Shown one piece after another: positions 1 through 10,884 of a stretch of 64,000 nucleotides of DNA (positions are counted from its first letter, which is position 1; each line of letters starts with the position of its first letter). The notes below the pieces were generated by a model. The model saw only the letters and a program-made list of their open reading frames with translations. It ran no database searches and had not been told where the DNA came from. The stretch covers positions 11,799,896 to 11,863,895 of the forward strand of contig CM119271.1 in the NCBI GenBank assembly GCA_051294375.1. Reading direction: 5' to 3'. Origin of the DNA: Paraspadella gotoi. Its lineage: Eukaryota; Chaetognatha. Made by a program: the position numbers and the translations under genes.

Positions 1-847
1 TGGCAACCTCGAGCTGCCAGGCGAGTTCGCCTGGGTACCAGGTGAGGGACTTGGGCGGCGGGACTTTCTCTCCATTTACTTCCACCTCCAACATTTCTTG
101 GAAAAACTTTCCCTTTATGATTTTGAGGAGCTCTTGGGCCTCGCCTTTGTAGCCCGTGATTCTGGGGGAGAGGGGGGGAGAGAGAGAGAGAGAATTAAAT
201 GGACATTGAGATAAAGAAGGGTGATGATGTTTTTCATTTAATTGTAAAATGTTTAATTGTTTATGGGATCGCCTTTGTAGCCCGTGATTCTGGGGGAGAG
301 GGGGGGAGAGAGAGAGAATTAAATGGACATTGAGATAAAGTAGGGTGATGATGTTTTTCATTTAATTTCAAAATGTTTATGCTCATCCTAATCAGCATTT
401 ATTTCAATTGAGCTTTTCTGAGAAAAACTTTTGACAGCATCAATGGCAGTTAACTTGTTTAAAACTAAAAAAAAACTAAGGGATCCCAACCTGAAGGTCA
501 CCGGCAGAGGCTTCCTCAACGTCTCCAAGAAATCCTGGAACTCGTCTTCAGCGACGAGATTTTGCAATTTGTAGAAAGCCTCGTATCTTTCGCTCTTTCG
601 CGGCGTGGTCTCGTACCCTTCCTTCGCTTCCGTCTCTGCGGCTACCTTGGTCATTCAAAGATGTTAAGTATTAATATTTAATTATCTAATATAATTAATA
701 ATCATATATCACCTCTTCCTCCTCTTCCTTGGGCGAGACTCCGAGGATGGCCTGCGCTTTACTGATGGCCGTCTCTCGAATCTTCATCTTCTTCACCGCT
801 TTTCGCGTCCGACCTTCGCCGAACGAGCGCTTCTTGTTTCTACCCAT
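1..847 (-). CDS. NSUN2: NSUN2, tRNA/mRNA cytosine-5 methyltransferase, 5' part only
   Basis: Only the N-terminal portion lies in the window; the gene continues beyond base 1. Exons are 713-847, 491-645 and 1-161, all with GT-AG boundaries and consistent phases (0, then 2). The start is the ATG at 845-847, giving a basic MGRNKKRS leader followed by an acidic stretch. Recognition rests on the NSUN2 N-terminal block: YEAFYKLQNLV, then LRKPLPVTFR, then ITGYKGEAQELL and LTWYPGELAW, which match the PUA-like region preceding the Rossmann methyltransferase domain. NSUN2 makes m5C in tRNA and some mRNAs in the nucleus. The catalytic cysteines lie outside the window. Intron 1 is only 67 bp. Intron 2 holds a tandem duplication of its own 3' end plus the first bases of exon 3. 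Confidence 0.9.
141..377. repeat. Tandem duplication of NSUN2 intron 2 acceptor and start of exon 3
   Basis: Bases 141-253 and 269-377 are near-identical copies about 127 bp apart. Each contains the first 21 bases of NSUN2 exon 3, its CAG acceptor, a (GA)n tract and about 75 bases of intron. The exon-proximal copy (acceptor at 162-163) keeps the reading frame; the other (acceptor-like CT at 290-291) is a decoy followed by an exon fragment. Confidence 0.85.
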
Positions 848-1202
848 GTTTTGTTTGTTTCTTTTTTTTTTTTGGTTTTGTTTGGCCCTTCAAAAAAGAA
901 ACGTTTAATCGAGGTATAAAACTAAGAAAAATTGACACGAAGAAATAATAGGTTAAGTCGTAGGACGAACAAGGCACTTGGTGTGAGAGAACAATGGAAT
1001 TCTGAAGAAAAGAAAAAAAAAATTGTGAGATTGTGAATTGGAACGATGTGACTAGTTAGGCTTTTTCTTTTTCTTTTTCATCGATGGTATTTCTTTGATA
1101 TTCGCATTGAGAGTAAAGACTAAAGAAATACAATCAATGAATCAAGATTGACAACAACAACAACAACAAAAAACTGTCAATTCTTATTTTTCTTCGCAAA
1201 TA

Positions 1203-1237
<35 letters not shown>
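848..1237. other. Intergenic, WDR13 to NSUN2
   Basis: This 390-bp AT-rich spacer lies between the WDR13 stop and the NSUN2 start. It holds short A/T runs and a (CT)n microsatellite at about 1206-1240, which ends at the WDR13 stop codon. No ORF or RNA gene was recognised. It must contain the WDR13 3' UTR and the NSUN2 leader. Confidence 0.6.
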
Positions 1238-1244
<7 letters not shown>

Positions 1245-2977
1245 CTCTTCTCCCTCTTCCACACAATAACCCTCCCCGCCGCGTCGCACGAGGCCAATAA
1301 ACTCTCGTCGTAATTAAAAGCGACATCTATCGCCGGCGCCGCGTGTCCCAAAAGACGATTGACGCGCGGACGAGGCGACTCGCGTTCCACGTCGAAAAAG
1401 TTGACGCTGCCGTCCAATCCGCCGGAAATGACGCAAGCGCCCTCGCTGAACGACATGAGCGGGCAAAAATTTGCGCGGACGGGCAGAGCGGGGCCGTCGA
1501 GGCGAGCTGCGTCCGGTGCCGGATCGGCGAGCGGGATACAGCGCCGCAGCTGCAGAGCGCCGGGCGTGTTGGAGAGTACGCGGAAGAGGAGGAGAGCGTT
1601 GGGTCCGGCGTTGGCGAGAAGCGTGGGATCTCGAGCCTCGCGACTCAACCAAGTCTTCGTGCGGAGACTCGTGATGGCGCGGCGACGCAGGGGGGAATCG
1701 GCGGCTGCTGCTGCTGCTGCTTCGTTCTCCGTCTTCGGCGAAATGTAAACCGTCCTCTTCGTCTTCGTCGCGATTCTTCCTTTGTGGACGTCGAACCCGA
1801 CGGCGACGATGGCGCCGCTTTCCGTCCCCGCCCACAAGATGGCGCCGGGATTGACGGCGTCGTCAAACGCCAAAGCCGTGACGGCGCTAGTGACGCCGCC
1901 TTTGGCGTTGCCTCGTTTCTCGCCGAGACTGACTCTTCTAAACGCCATGGCGGCGGCGGCGGCGACGCCTGGCGCCGGTTTGGCTACGCCGACGGCGCCG
2001 GTCGACGCCGCAGTGGGAGAGACGTTGATGGAGACGATTCTCTCTCCAGGGCCACAGGGTTTCCCGGTGGAGACGTTGAAGACGTTGACGAAGCCTTTGC
2101 GATTTCCGGCGACGACGAAATTGTTGTTGAGAGGTTGAAAGGCGCAAGACTCGATCGGCGACGATTGAACATCCGGCAAAACTCGGAGACATTTCAAAGT
2201 CTTCGCGTCCCAAATCCGGAGAGACGCGTCGTCTCCGCCGGAAATTAGTTGATCGCCGGAATCGGACCATTCCAAGCAATTGACGGACCCTTGGTGTGCC
2301 TTGAGGGTCGCGACGACGACGGGTGGTTGGACGCTGATGTTGCAGATGGAGATGAAGCCGTCTCGTGAGCAGCAAGCGAGTCGTTCTTTATCGTCGGGAG
2401 CGAAGGCGACGCGAAGGACGGCGTCGGCGTGATGTTCGAAGACGTGATGCATCCCCGCGAAGGCGTAGTTCTCTCCCAGAGTCTTTCCGCCCGCCATCGC
2501 GCGAGAGGCTTCGGCGAGAGGAGTCGGGATTAAAGAGGAAGAACTGAGTCGTTTAGAGTCGGAGGCTTTCGCCGATCCGCCGCCGCTGCCAGCATCGAGG
2601 GCATCCTCCTTAAAACCGCCCGTCGTCTCGTCAGGCGGCCAGAGAGTGCTGCGGCTGATGCTGTGGCTGGCGAGGCTGGCGGTGCGGCTGCGCGCGCTGT
2701 TGAGGCCGATGTCTGACGGTACTCCGGTCGAAGAAGTGAGACCGAGAGGATTTCCGTAGCGCTGAGCCAAAAGCTGCGCGCGTAGGCGAATGTATTGTTT
2801 ACGGAACTGAGTCTTGGATCCATCTTTCGGCGAACCGAGGGAATCTCGTCCAGCGGCGCTCTCTCGAAGGAGTTGACTTCTACGTCGGATGTATAAAGTT
2901 CGGAACTGTGGATTGTTCGGCGCGCGGTAGGCGTTGTATTTGGCATCGAGGGCCAACGTTTGTTGCCACGACGCCAT
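1238..2977 (-). CDS. WDR13: WDR13-like WD40 repeat protein
   Basis: A single-exon gene of 579 codons, somewhat longer than vertebrate WDR13 (about 485). The N-terminus carries the family block PQFRTLYIRRRSQLLRE and a second YIRLRAQLLAQRYG block. A linker ends in EASRAMAGG...ENYAFAGMHHVF. WD40 repeats follow: GSVNCLEWSDSGDQLISGG, SREARDP, a CPLMSFSEGACVISGG segment and a C-terminal HAAPAIDVAFNYDESLLAS repeat ending in VIVWKREK. WDR13 is a nuclear/cytoplasmic beta-propeller scaffold, linked in mammals to nuclear receptor and HDAC complexes. Extra length comes from Ala/Gly-rich inserts between repeats. The start at 2975-2977 fits the conserved N-terminus. Unlike most neighbours it has no coding intron. 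Confidence 0.93.
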
Positions 2978-3495
2978 CGGAAAGAACCAGGATGTCGTTG
3001 ATGATACTATTTTAGAATTGGGATGAATTTCACAATATTATTAAAATAATGATAAAAAAAGAAAAATTCTACAGCATAATTACTCGGCCGTTTAAAAAAT
3101 AAAACGAGTGGATTAATAAATTAATAACGAGCATAACATAAGACCAAAAGACCAACGTTAAGGTTAAGGTTAAGCACAACATGGGGCGATGGTTTTAGTT
3201 AGCACGATCTTGACTGGAGTCAAAACTCGGCTCCTATTTTTTGATTCGCCATCTGAAGCCGAAAAATGGAATCTGCCAAGCCGTGATAAAATACAATCGC
3301 CAGACGCAAAAAAAAAAAAAAATAATAATAATTTAAATAACTATACTAAAACTTAACAATCAATGTGAAATTGTGAATACGAAGCTTTGCACGGTTTTTG
3401 TCAACTAGCAATCACGACAGGAATGATAAATGAGATTGAATAAGAATATTCTATAGTTTCACAAATAAGACTTCCCCCCCCGGCCCAATCACGAG
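2978..3495. other. Intergenic, ECHDC1 to WDR13
   Basis: About 520 bp of AT-rich DNA between the ECHDC1 stop and the WDR13 start. A poly(A) run lies at about 3309-3323 and a C9 run just before the ECHDC1 stop. No coding or RNA feature was recognised. Confidence 0.6.
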
Positions 3496-4900
3496 CTACT
3501 CCTTATGCCTCACGTTCTCCCCCAGCGCCTCTAGATGCGCCTCTCGACCCCAGAGTTTGGAGAACATGAGCGTCTCAATCTCCAACGCTTGAGCAAAGTC
3601 GTGTTCGGCCGAGATGCTCGAGATCATCTTCACCGTCCTCAACACGTTCGTCTCCTTCTTCGCTGCGAGCCTCTCCACGAAATCGACGGCCGCTTGAGTC
3701 GGATCGCTTCCGGACGCGATCACTTCGTCGGTAAGACCCATCGCTTCCGCTTCCTTCGCCCCGATTAACTCCGCGGAGAGGAGAAGGCGAAGAGCGAGGC
3801 GTCGACCCACGAGATGAACGAGACGGGTCGCGCCGCCGAATCCCGTGGAGACGCCTAGGCGAGAATTGACGAAACCGATGCGGGCGTCGGGATGCATGAG
3901 GCGGAAGTCGCAGGCGGTGGCGACTTCGGCGCCGCCGCCGAGGGCGTTGCCGCGTAGGAGGGCGACGGAGATGAGGGGGAGGCGGTAGAACTGGAAATGA
4001 ATGTAATGATTATTGGTTAATGATTAAATAAATAAGTATTGACTAAATCAAATGTTACGTTTACTCCTTGAAGATATTAAATCCGACAAAAGTACCCCAC
4101 TAAGTACACACCAAATCCAACAACCTGAGATAGAACGGCGTTCATGTAGTTTGACATGCGGAGACCGTCTCCGGGATTGGCGAGGCCTTTGACGAGATTC
4201 AAATCCGCGCCGCTGCAGAAGGAGTCGCCGTCGCCCTTGACGACGACGCCGACGCCCGAACGCCAAGATGAGAGTTCGTTGGTGACTCGACCAAGATCCA
4301 TCATCATGGAACCGGAGAGAGCATTTCTGAGAAAAGGATGGAAGATTAACGCATTTACCAATCCTTGCTCGCCCCAAATTATTGAATGAAGGAATCATTT
4401 TTACAATGTACCAATTTCATATGTAAAAGTGTCTATGTAATAAATAGAGAAAAAGAGTGCAAAAATTAATTTTTAAATTTCGACTAGTAATTTTTTAGTT
4501 TGAAATGAGATGAGTGAAAGAGAAAATATGAACCCTTGGCATTCTCTAAGTGTATTAAGTAATAAGTTATAATCGTTAATGGTTAGATTAATGATTCGCA
4601 TCAAGTTGTAAACCCAACTTCAGTTCGCGACTGCATTTCCTACTTTTTATTCGGATTGCTGATGGTAACCATAGCGACGCGCGACGCTCCGTCGATCTTC
4701 AAATCGACGCTTCCTTCTCCCATGAGTTTATTTTTCGTTAACGTCGCCCTCAACTCCCTCTGACCCTCGTAGACGTTCTCCGTCTCGGGGTTGACCGTCG
4801 CCGTCGTCGCCGCAGCCGTCGACGACCTCGAGCGGATCGTCGACGCGAAGAGGCGACCCGGTCTCCGAAGAACGAAGGCGGAGCGACGGAGCAAAGTCAT
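3496..4900 (-). CDS. ECHDC1: ECHDC1, ethylmalonyl-CoA decarboxylase (crotonase family)
   Basis: Three exons, 4644-4900, 4125-4326 and 3496-3990, give 317 residues (human about 307). The fold is an enoyl-CoA hydratase/isomerase. It shows NPNKKNALSG, the oxyanion-hole block FCSGADLN, then LPLISVALLRGNALGGGAE and ACDFRLMHPDARIGFV. The order and wording fit ECHDC1 better than mitochondrial ECHS1. The enzyme removes ethylmalonyl-CoA, a side product of acetyl-CoA carboxylase ('metabolite proofreading'). The ATG at 4898-4900 precedes an Arg-rich N-terminus that could act as a mitochondrial presequence, although the mammalian enzyme is cytosolic. An upstream acceptor at about 4939 keeps the frame open, so a longer N-terminus from an exon near 5077-5229 is possible. 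Confidence 0.9.
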
Positions 4901-5943
4901 CGTCTCCAGCGGACGATCGATTCGGTCCAAGTTGATCGCTGAAAGATCGAGGGAAGAAATGGAGAAATAGTTCGAGATGGTTAATCAAATTCGTAAGTTA
5001 ACATTTACCATACGTATATGTCATTAAATTACTACTAAACTTGAAAGTTATTAAACCAATTTCACGAGACGAACCTGATTTTCTGCCCTTATTTTCCGAA
5101 GGTTTGTCTTTGAAGAAATTGATGTGTTGGCGAGAACGAAGCTTCTTCACATTTTCGTTCAGTTTTTCTATGAGGGAGAGTAAATTTGCCAAAGTATTCT
5201 TACGTCTCGTAATATGTACTATGTGGTTCTAAAATAAAATGTTAATAAAAAACATAAGACCGGAGTTAAAGGGTGTATTGCTTTTCTGGAACAATTGGCA
5301 TTTAAATGATTTAAAAAACCGCATAAAACATCTTGTAAAAAAAAACACGGTGGTATAAAAAATTATAGTAAAAGTGTGAATGTATAAAAAAGAAAACAGT
5401 ACAAAGACTGGAACATCAACAAATTAACATCAAAAAAAAGAAAAAGTGAAGTTCCGGCAAAGAGAAAACGTTTTACACAGCAAAAAATTAGAAAAGATAA
5501 CCTGACGGGGATTTTGGAAGGAAGTAAATGAGATATAACCCGGAGGGAGGGGAATGGATCTGTAAATAACGGAATGACTAGACGACGTAAATTCTTGGTT
5601 AATCTCGTGAGATTTATTAGGGTGAATGGATTAATGAAGCTTCTAACTTCTAAGTAATACTTGCAGCTTAAAACCCTTATTCTTCAGCAAAATAAGCTAT
5701 AGTTCATATTTCCCTCGACAACCCGAAGAGGCAACCGGCGAAAACAAAAGCACCAGTCCACGGCAATAATAACAATAATAATAATATTAATAGTAATGAT
5801 AATAATTAAAAAATGACATGTTTTCGCTCGATCGTCGATGAATTAATCAACAAATTGAAGGTCGATGGACTTTGATCCAATTTCGAAGCCAAATATTCGG
5901 AGAGGATTTAATTTCGGCTCATGGAAGGAGGTCGGTCGCTTGG
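4901..5943. other. Intergenic, UGDH to ECHDC1, with one possible exon
   Basis: About 1 kb. On the minus strand an open stretch at about 5077-5229, bounded by an acceptor-like TTTTAG and a CAG|GT donor, codes for a helical, Lys-rich segment (LLSLIEKLNENVKKLRSRQ). Spliced to the acceptor near 4939 it would be in frame with ECHDC1. It could be a leader exon or chance. The remainder, 5230-5943, is AT-rich with no recognised feature. Confidence 0.4.
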
Positions 5944-7317
5944 TCAAGACGAAGAGGGCAGCCTGGAAGGGCCCGAGCGCCGCATGAGACGCTTCCCGAC
6001 GGCGTGGACTTCGAAACCGATCGACATCAAATGAGAATGATCCAAGATGGCGCGACCATCGAAGACGAAGGCGGGTTTCTGGGAAAGAAAGGAAAGGGTG
6101 TTTGGAAGAAAAGAAGGGGAAGGGGTGGCAGGGAAGAGAAGGGCAGGGAAAAGATAAAAAAAAAGGAAAAAAATAAGGGCATGTTAGGCGGCGAATCCTG
6201 CGTACGAAAATGACATGAGAATAAAAGAAATAAAGAGAAGAATAGGAAACCTTCATTCCTTCGTAGATCCTCTTATAGTCGAGAGTCTTAAACTCTTCCC
6301 ACTCTGTAGCGACGACGACGGCGTGAGCTCCGTCGCAGGCTTCGTAGGCGGAGCGAGAGATGGAGACGAGTCTCGAGTAGCGCGTCGCGTCCGGAGAACT
6401 CAGCTCTCGCTCAACCTGCTCGTCGAGCACCTGTCGACAGGAGGGGGGGGGGAAACAATGGATCGATCCGGCCGATTGAACCGATCAGCGGGGAGGGAAG
6501 CCTCTTTTGTTTATTTACCTTGGGATCGTAAATGCACAATCGGGCACCTTCGTCCATGAGATATTTGGCCACGTAAATGGCCGGGGATTCGCGAGTGTCG
6601 CCGGTGTTGGCCTGAAAAGGAAAACCATCACCTTGACATCCCATCTCCCTTCCCCGCCCGATCCTGCCCACTTCGAAATCTGGACCCCCTGTCGGGAAGA
6701 AACTTTCGTGAGGATTCATCGTCGGACTTTTATTCTTTTGAATATTAATTCATTGACAAATAAAACATTTATATTCTATTTTATTCTATTCTATTTCTAT
6801 TCATTTATTATTCATTGATTGATATTTTTTATTCAATGTCTTTCCTTTTCAGCTATCATGAGTTATTAATGATTATAGTAGAGGTGTTGGGTTACTGATA
6901 GGTTATGTGGTTCTTGATCATTGTGTTTCTCTTCTGATCTATTACAGTGAAGATTCCAGGGTGCACTGTCAATGCACGGCCGCCCGTGATCAATCTGGTT
7001 GGAGCGAGACATTCTGCCACGCCTTGACTTTTAGTGACACTCCTTTGGTCACCCCACACTCATCATCACCCGTCAGGGGGTACGCAGGATTCGCACCCTA
7101 ACACACCCCCCCGAACCTTGAAGGCGAAACCCAAAAGGGCGATGTTCTTGTCGGTGACTGTGTTGAAGAGCGACTCGACGATGAGATCGACGAACCTCCG
7201 TCGCTGCCAACCGTTGATCTCCACCACCTCATTAAGCAATGATTAAAGCAATTCATAGTAGGATTTACGAGTTCTCTTTTATTTTTTCTCTGTTTTTATG
7301 ATTCCTTTGTATTTCGC

Positions 7318-7366
<49 letters not shown>

Positions 7367-10300
7367 CCTGATTCCAATAAGCCGCTACTTCGGGCAAGTT
7401 AAGGCACTCTGAGAGATAAACCAAATTGAAGACGTCCTTCTGAAAGCAGGAGCCTCCGAATCCGATGGAGGCCTTGAGGAATTTGGATCCGATGCGAGAG
7501 TCGAGGCCGACGGCGTGGGCGACCTCGTCGATGTCGGCGCCGGTGGATTCGCAAAGAGCCGACATCGCGTTGATGGAGGAGATTCTGGGACGAGGGTCAG
7601 TCAATCACGCGATTGGTAAGCGATGATTTTATAAATAACTTCATAAGTTCATGCGAGTGTCGATTTCAATGTCAATAGTATTCGCCGGAAAGTAAAAAAA
7701 AATATAAATAATAAATAAATAAGTAAGTATAAATAAGTATAATTAAAACAGTTCATTGACATTTTTACCACTTTATAAATAATAGAGAAGCCAGGTGCTT
7801 TGGGACTGCGAGAGTGTCTCATTGAAAGCTGGTATATTATTATATTAAATAAAATAATACAATTGAAACATTCTTTGAAATATTTTCCACTTTATTGATA
7901 GGGAAGCCAGGTACTCTGGGAGTGAATAAACGAGACTGTGAGAGAATCTTGATTGAAAGCTTGCAGGGACCTGCTATGTCATTATCTTGTATGAGTGATG
8001 GAGGCCTTAAACCACCAAAGCCTGTCCAAAGTCAGGGGCAAGATAGCTTATTTATTAAATGAATGGATAATTTTTATATTGGTTGTACCAATTTCATATT
8101 AAAAATTGGACGGAGGCCTTAACCCACCATAGACAGTCCAATGTCAGGGGCAAATATAAAAATATTTAATTATTTATTGGAAGGAAAACTTTGAAATTGA
8201 TTATCTCAATTTGCTTACCTCTGCGCGAGAAAGGCATTGGCTGCGAGTTTGGAAAGTTCCGACGACCAAGTGTTCATGGTGACGATCTTTTCTCTCGGGA
8301 CCCAATGATCGTAGATCCAACAGAGACTCTCCACCGCCGCTTTGCCTTCTTCCGTCTGCTCTCCGCCGATCAAGACTCGATCCGGGAACATGAGGTCCTT
8401 GATGGCCGAACCCTCGGCCAAGAATTCGGGGTTGGACAAAACCTGGAACAAATGAATCTCCCAAAAGTCGGGTCCGTTTCATTTATAATTCTAACTATAA
8501 ATGACCTAAATTGGCATATATAATATATATAATTATATATATGTATCCCATCTCCTATCTCTGACTCAGTTTAGTTTTGCTAGTTTAGCAAAAACTAACA
8601 AAAAATAAAGACAATGAGAGACCAACACATCAAACGACAGTATGGCAAAATAGCACTTATCAAACCAACACCTGAGAGGAAATAAAGTAATCACGAGGCT
8701 GAAGAGACAGAAATAATTGTTTTGAATTAGTCCCTTCGTTTTGGTGACAAACCTGAAAGCGAACCCCAGGTCTCGTGTTGGCGGCGAGGATGGTTTGAAT
8801 GGATTCGGCCGCCTTCACCGGGACAGTCGACTTCTCCACGACGATCTTGGAATCTGCGGAGACGTCGGCAATCTTCCGCGCGCACGACTCGATGTACTTG
8901 AGGTCGGCGGGCGCGATCCTTTTCTTTTCCGTACATCTTGGTCGGCCGTGTTGACGGTAGATAAAGATCAAATCCCCGGTCTTGGATGAATACCAATAGG
9001 TTCCTTTTGAATTTAGTAGTTAAACCGTATTCAAATTAAAGGAAATGTTAGGCAACAGCCGGGTGTGTGCCTGTGATTGCGCCATTGGATGGGCTACTCA
9101 TCTGTTTTGGCTTTGGGTCGGTTCTTCCGACCCTCAGTGACGCCTCCCAGTCACTGGCGCGGCTTACCCTAGGACGGGCTCTCGCTTTGCCAACGCCAGA
9201 GGAATCGGTTAGGACTGTGGATGGAAACACTTACCGCCTGGGAAAATGCGTGTGTTTCCCCCTCTCAGCCAATGGATTTGGCTGACAAGATGCGTGGACG
9301 TTGAGGCGCGTGTGAATATACCGCCACAGATCCTCCGCGGCCAAGACATCACTCTAGGTTCCTCAAAGCCTGCAGAGGTTGTCTGACAAGACTAGTTACC
9401 ATTAGTGGAGAGAGGAGATATGAGCGCGAGTTGTGGATGGCGCATAGGCGTTTGTCGTAGGCGTACCCAGGGGCATAGGCGTTTGTGCGTTGTTTAGTTC
9501 CGTACCTCGAAGTCGGGCAGGGCATAAGGCTGTTTGTCGCTAGCATACCCTGAGAGCGTTTCGTGTTCGATAGTTAGGCTCACCACTTATGGGCAACAGC
9601 CGGGTTGGCCTGTGATGCCCATTGGTCGATTGGGGCATCTCACTGTTTGGGCTTGTGCGCGCGGCTTCTCGACCCTCAGTGACGCCTCCCAGTTCACTGC
9701 GCGGTTACCCCTTAGGACTGGTCTTCGCATTTTGAAACGCAGAGGGATAAGGTCTGTTAGGACTGTGGATGGAACACTACGCCTGTGATGGCTGTGTTTC
9801 CCCCTCTTGAGCCAATGGATTTGGCTGAACAGATGGTGGACGCTGAGGCGTGTGAAGTATACCTCCACAATGTTTTTCTTAAAATTACAATGTAATACAA
9901 TAAATGAATAAGACAACTTTTAACAGGCGGTTTAGCCCTAAGAAGAAAATGTTGACGTGAACTTTTTAATTCAATACAATACTTTATTATAATAAAGTAC
10001 GCATCATTAAAAAAATCGGCTTTATCCTTGTTAAAGTAAAGAGAAAAAAATTCCCTTGAGCTAATAATTTAATACAAATTATAATCAATTAAAGGGATTT
10101 AAAAAGGCCGTTAAACCTTAAGACAGGAGTCGATCTCCGCGGAAAAGAAAAGATTCTTTCCTCTTCGACTTTGAACGACGTCTTGAAGATCGGGTTCGCA
10201 AAATCGGGAGACGATCCGAGTTCCACGCGTCGATCCTCTCCCTGTTCATGTCCACAAACGCGGACCGTCACGTCGGGACATTTGAGGGCGATGACGCTGC

Positions 10301-10419
10301 ACGTGGGACCGCCCACGTAGCCCGCGCCGATGCAGCAAATGTTGCGGATGGGGCGGCGCGGCCAAGCGGCGTCGCCCGAGTCAAGAGAAGGCGCCGGGGG
10401 TGTCGGGTTTCGTCGCCAT
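5944..10419 (-). CDS. UGDH: UGDH, UDP-glucose 6-dehydrogenase (frameshifted as assembled)
   Basis: Eight exons: 10117-10419, 8753-8980, 8219-8442, 7368-7584, 7117-7227, 6519-6611, 6251-6430, 5944-6078. The enzyme oxidises UDP-glucose to UDP-glucuronate with 2 NAD+ in the cytosol, feeding glycosaminoglycan synthesis. The Rossmann motif [36 protein letters not shown] and the active-site block [10 protein letters not shown] (catalytic Cys) are present, followed by [17 protein letters not shown]. Exons 3-8 are clean. Exons 1 and 2 read correctly only if six single extra bases are ignored: in a C5 run in the leader, two in T runs, then A, G and C in exon 2. The exon sum of 1491 minus 6 gives exactly 495 codons, matching human length (494 residues). 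The C-terminus is short and ends Ser-rich. Intron 1 holds antisense repeat copies. Confidence 0.92.
7320..7362. repeat. (TC)n microsatellite in UGDH intron 4
   Basis: An uninterrupted TC dinucleotide run that ends a few bases from the exon 4 donor of UGDH. Confidence 0.9.
7772..8150 (-). repeat. Interspersed repeat family A (antisense copies) in UGDH intron 3
   Basis: Two partial copies of a roughly 250-bp repeat. Landmarks read on the plus strand are ATTGATAGGGAAGCCAGG, CTTGCAGGGACCTGCTATG, CCAAAGCCTGTCCAAAGTC and the end TTGGTTGTACCAATTTCAT. The same sequence recurs, mostly in introns, at about 15195-15245, 16273-16550, 17995-18060, 32205-32405, 35885-36065, 37165-37410, 49450-49690, 55530-55580, 56620-56830 and 58130-58210. 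No ORF. It looks like a non-autonomous mobile element. Confidence 0.75.
9050..9875 (-). repeat. Two antisense SINE-related copies in UGDH intron 1
   Basis: Copies at about 9050-9335 and 9587-9875 share a GACCCTCAGTGACGCCTCCC block and a TTTCCCCCTCT...CCAATGGATTTGGCTGA block. The first block and the joining stretch (CACCACTTATGGGCAACAGC) are reverse complements of parts of the tRNA-SINE copies in the POLR3F intron, so this is a related family. The copies differ mainly by one-base indels, as expected of unpolished long-read sequence. Short ORFs here are not genes. Confidence 0.65.
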
Positions 10420-10884
10420 GTTGGATCCGCAACGGGCAAGGAGGACGGAACGGGTTTTTTTAATCTTTTTAATCTTTTTTAATTTTAGTTATAAGGCAAA
10501 TTTAACTCTTTACAAAAATGAATCAAAGAGGAAAAGAAAAATCATTTGGTAACTATGTAATGGGTAAGAGCGAAAAAGAGAGAGCAGATAATGAATTTTA
10601 GGATGAAGGTTAACGTGGATTTAACTTTTAAAAATAAACTCCTGACAAAAACATCGACTTACGTGTCTAAAATAATGAATGATTATTTAATATTGATTAA
10701 TGAAGACCAAATCGAGCATTTAGCAAAAAAAGACCTTTGTTTCATAACGACAAATGGACGACGATAAATGTCAATTAAAATCAACAATTTAAACAAACAA
10801 ATTTTTGCCAATCATCTTTATCTCAAATATCACGAAAAAACCGGCGATCGTTGGACGTGGCATTTCCGAGAAATGTCCTTCGCG
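10420..10884. other. Intergenic, NUP62 to UGDH
   Basis: A 465-bp AT-rich spacer between the NUP62 stop and the UGDH start. No ORF, RNA gene or repeat was recognised. Confidence 0.55.

Noticed and set aside
8753-10419. UGDH as a pseudogene or with programmed +1 frameshifting
   Set aside because: Six exons are intact, lesions are all one-base insertions at varied sequences with no common slippery site, and NUP62 needs opposite corrections. Assembly error explains all.
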